The notes below the pieces were generated by a model. It saw only the letters and a list, made by a program, of their open reading frames with translations. It did not search any database and was not told the DNA's origin. Below are positions 16,816 to 17,043 of a stretch of DNA of 17,043 bases, in pieces; the first letter of the stretch is position 1; each line of letters starts with the position of its first letter. This stretch comes from Bacteroidaceae bacterium (GTDB lineage Bacteria > Bacteroidota > Bacteroidia > Bacteroidales > Bacteroidaceae): NCBI GenBank assembly GCA_023227685.1, contig JALNVG010000033.1, forward strand, positions 1 to 17,043, in the 5' to 3' direction. The translations under genes and the position numbers were made by a program.

Positions 16816-16951
16816 GTAATTGTGATTTCCCCTCATACTTTTGAGAACATATGCAAATAAAACGTTTATGATACTCTCAAAGAACCACCGGAAACAGGAT
16901 AAGATATACGTATCAGTATGACAGAGAACGGTGACATTATAAAAAGGATTT

Positions 16952-16985
16952 TTTGAACAGGCATAAAGGATAAATTGTATATTTG
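16952..16985 (+). promoter_or_regulatory. Candidate Bacteroides-type sigma promoter (-33 TTTG, -7 TAnnTTTG)
   Basis: TTTG at 16952-16955 is followed 22 bases later by TATATTTG at 16978-16985, a perfect match to the Bacteroidota housekeeping -7 element TAnnTTTG. The spacing is at the long end of what is accepted. A transcript would start near 16990 and run out of the window, toward a gene not shown. The match is short in an A/T-rich region, so chance is possible. Confidence 0.5.
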
Positions 16986-16994
16986 TATTATGGA

Positions 16995-17017
16995 TTTACT
17001 TTGTATATCAAAGTAAA
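16995..17017. repeat. Perfect 9-bp inverted repeat, operator-like
   Basis: The arms TTTACTTTG (16995-17003) and CAAAGTAAA (17009-17017) are exact reverse complements separated by TATAT. The repeat begins about 10 bases after the candidate -7 box, so it would cover the transcript start or first leader bases. It could be the binding site of a dimeric repressor or a small hairpin in the leader RNA. There is no T-run, so it is not a typical terminator. The regulator is not identifiable from sequence. Confidence 0.55.
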
Positions 17018-17043
17018 CTCATTCTAGGATTAAGAGGTTAATA

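Larger units (their letters stand above)
16816..17043. other. Non-coding stretch after the TonB receptor gene
   Basis: The 228 bases hold no credible gene; the longest ATG frame seen at 16869 is 17 codons. There is a weak inverted pair, TTTGAGA at 16840-16846 with TCTCAAA at 16875-16881, with a 28-base loop and no following T-run, so it is not a convincing terminator. The downstream half contains the candidate promoter and the palindrome listed separately, pointing to a gene that starts beyond the window. Confidence 0.6.

Noticed and set aside
16840..16881. Possible terminator hairpin after the TonB receptor
   Set aside because: Only 7 paired bases with a 28-base loop and no T-run.
16869..16922. 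Small ATG frame of 17 codons
   Set aside because: Too short, with no conserved features and lying in a regulatory-looking region.
1..17043. CRISPR arrays, tRNA or rRNA genes, insertion sequences, riboswitches
   Set aside because: No regularly spaced repeats, RNA gene motifs, transposase genes or terminal inverted repeats were seen.

Overview
This window is a single, almost gap-free run of twelve protein genes, all on the + strand. It comes from an AT-rich member of the Bacteroidota, most likely the order Bacteroidales. The evidence is the envelope gene content: a SUMF1-type domain fused to a barrel-like C-terminus, a sensor with a 'two-component regulator propeller' and a Y_Y_Y domain, and a TonB-dependent receptor. 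Start codons also lack clear Shine-Dalgarno sequences, and the only convincing promoter fits the Bacteroides -33 TTTG / -7 TAnnTTTG pattern. I could not fix the genus.

Layout. (1) Bases 1-1991: the 3' part of a gene for a SUMF1 (formylglycine-generating-enzyme fold) domain joined to a C-terminal region that looks like an outer-membrane beta-barrel; its start lies before the window. (2) Bases 2003-8829: a compact cytoplasmic block of seven genes. It holds a receiver-PP2C phosphatase, an AGE-family epimerase-like enzyme, a STAS antagonist, a GlgX-type glycogen debranching enzyme, a second STAS antagonist, an RsbW-like serine kinase and a DJ-1/PfpI protein. (3) Bases 8910-16815: a second envelope-signalling block. 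It holds a membrane-anchored coiled-coil/propeller protein, a large propeller sensor with a histidine-kinase-like C-terminus, a soluble histidine kinase, and a TonB-dependent receptor with a TPR-like N-terminal domain. (4) Bases 16816-17043: a non-coding stretch with a candidate promoter and a perfect 9-bp inverted repeat, probably serving a gene beyond the window.

How it may work together (inference). The middle block has the parts list of the Synechocystis icfG cluster: a PP2C phosphatase, an Rsb/Spo-like kinase and two STAS phosphoproteins, interleaved with glycan-metabolism genes. In Synechocystis that cluster has been linked to coordination of inorganic carbon and glucose metabolism. Here the phosphatase has an intact receiver domain, and the only histidine kinases in the window are the pair downstream. 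A simple model is: envelope signal (TonB receptor, SUMF1-barrel protein, propeller proteins) to histidine kinase pair, to receiver-PP2C, to STAS/kinase partner switch, to control of glycogen debranching and the AGE-like enzyme. No sigma factor is encoded here.

The most striking sequence detail is that the big propeller sensor has lost its phosphoacceptor histidine (the 'AHE' of the H-box reads 'IDR') while keeping its ATP-binding motifs. The soluble kinase directly behind it keeps the histidine. The two may work as a complementary pair.
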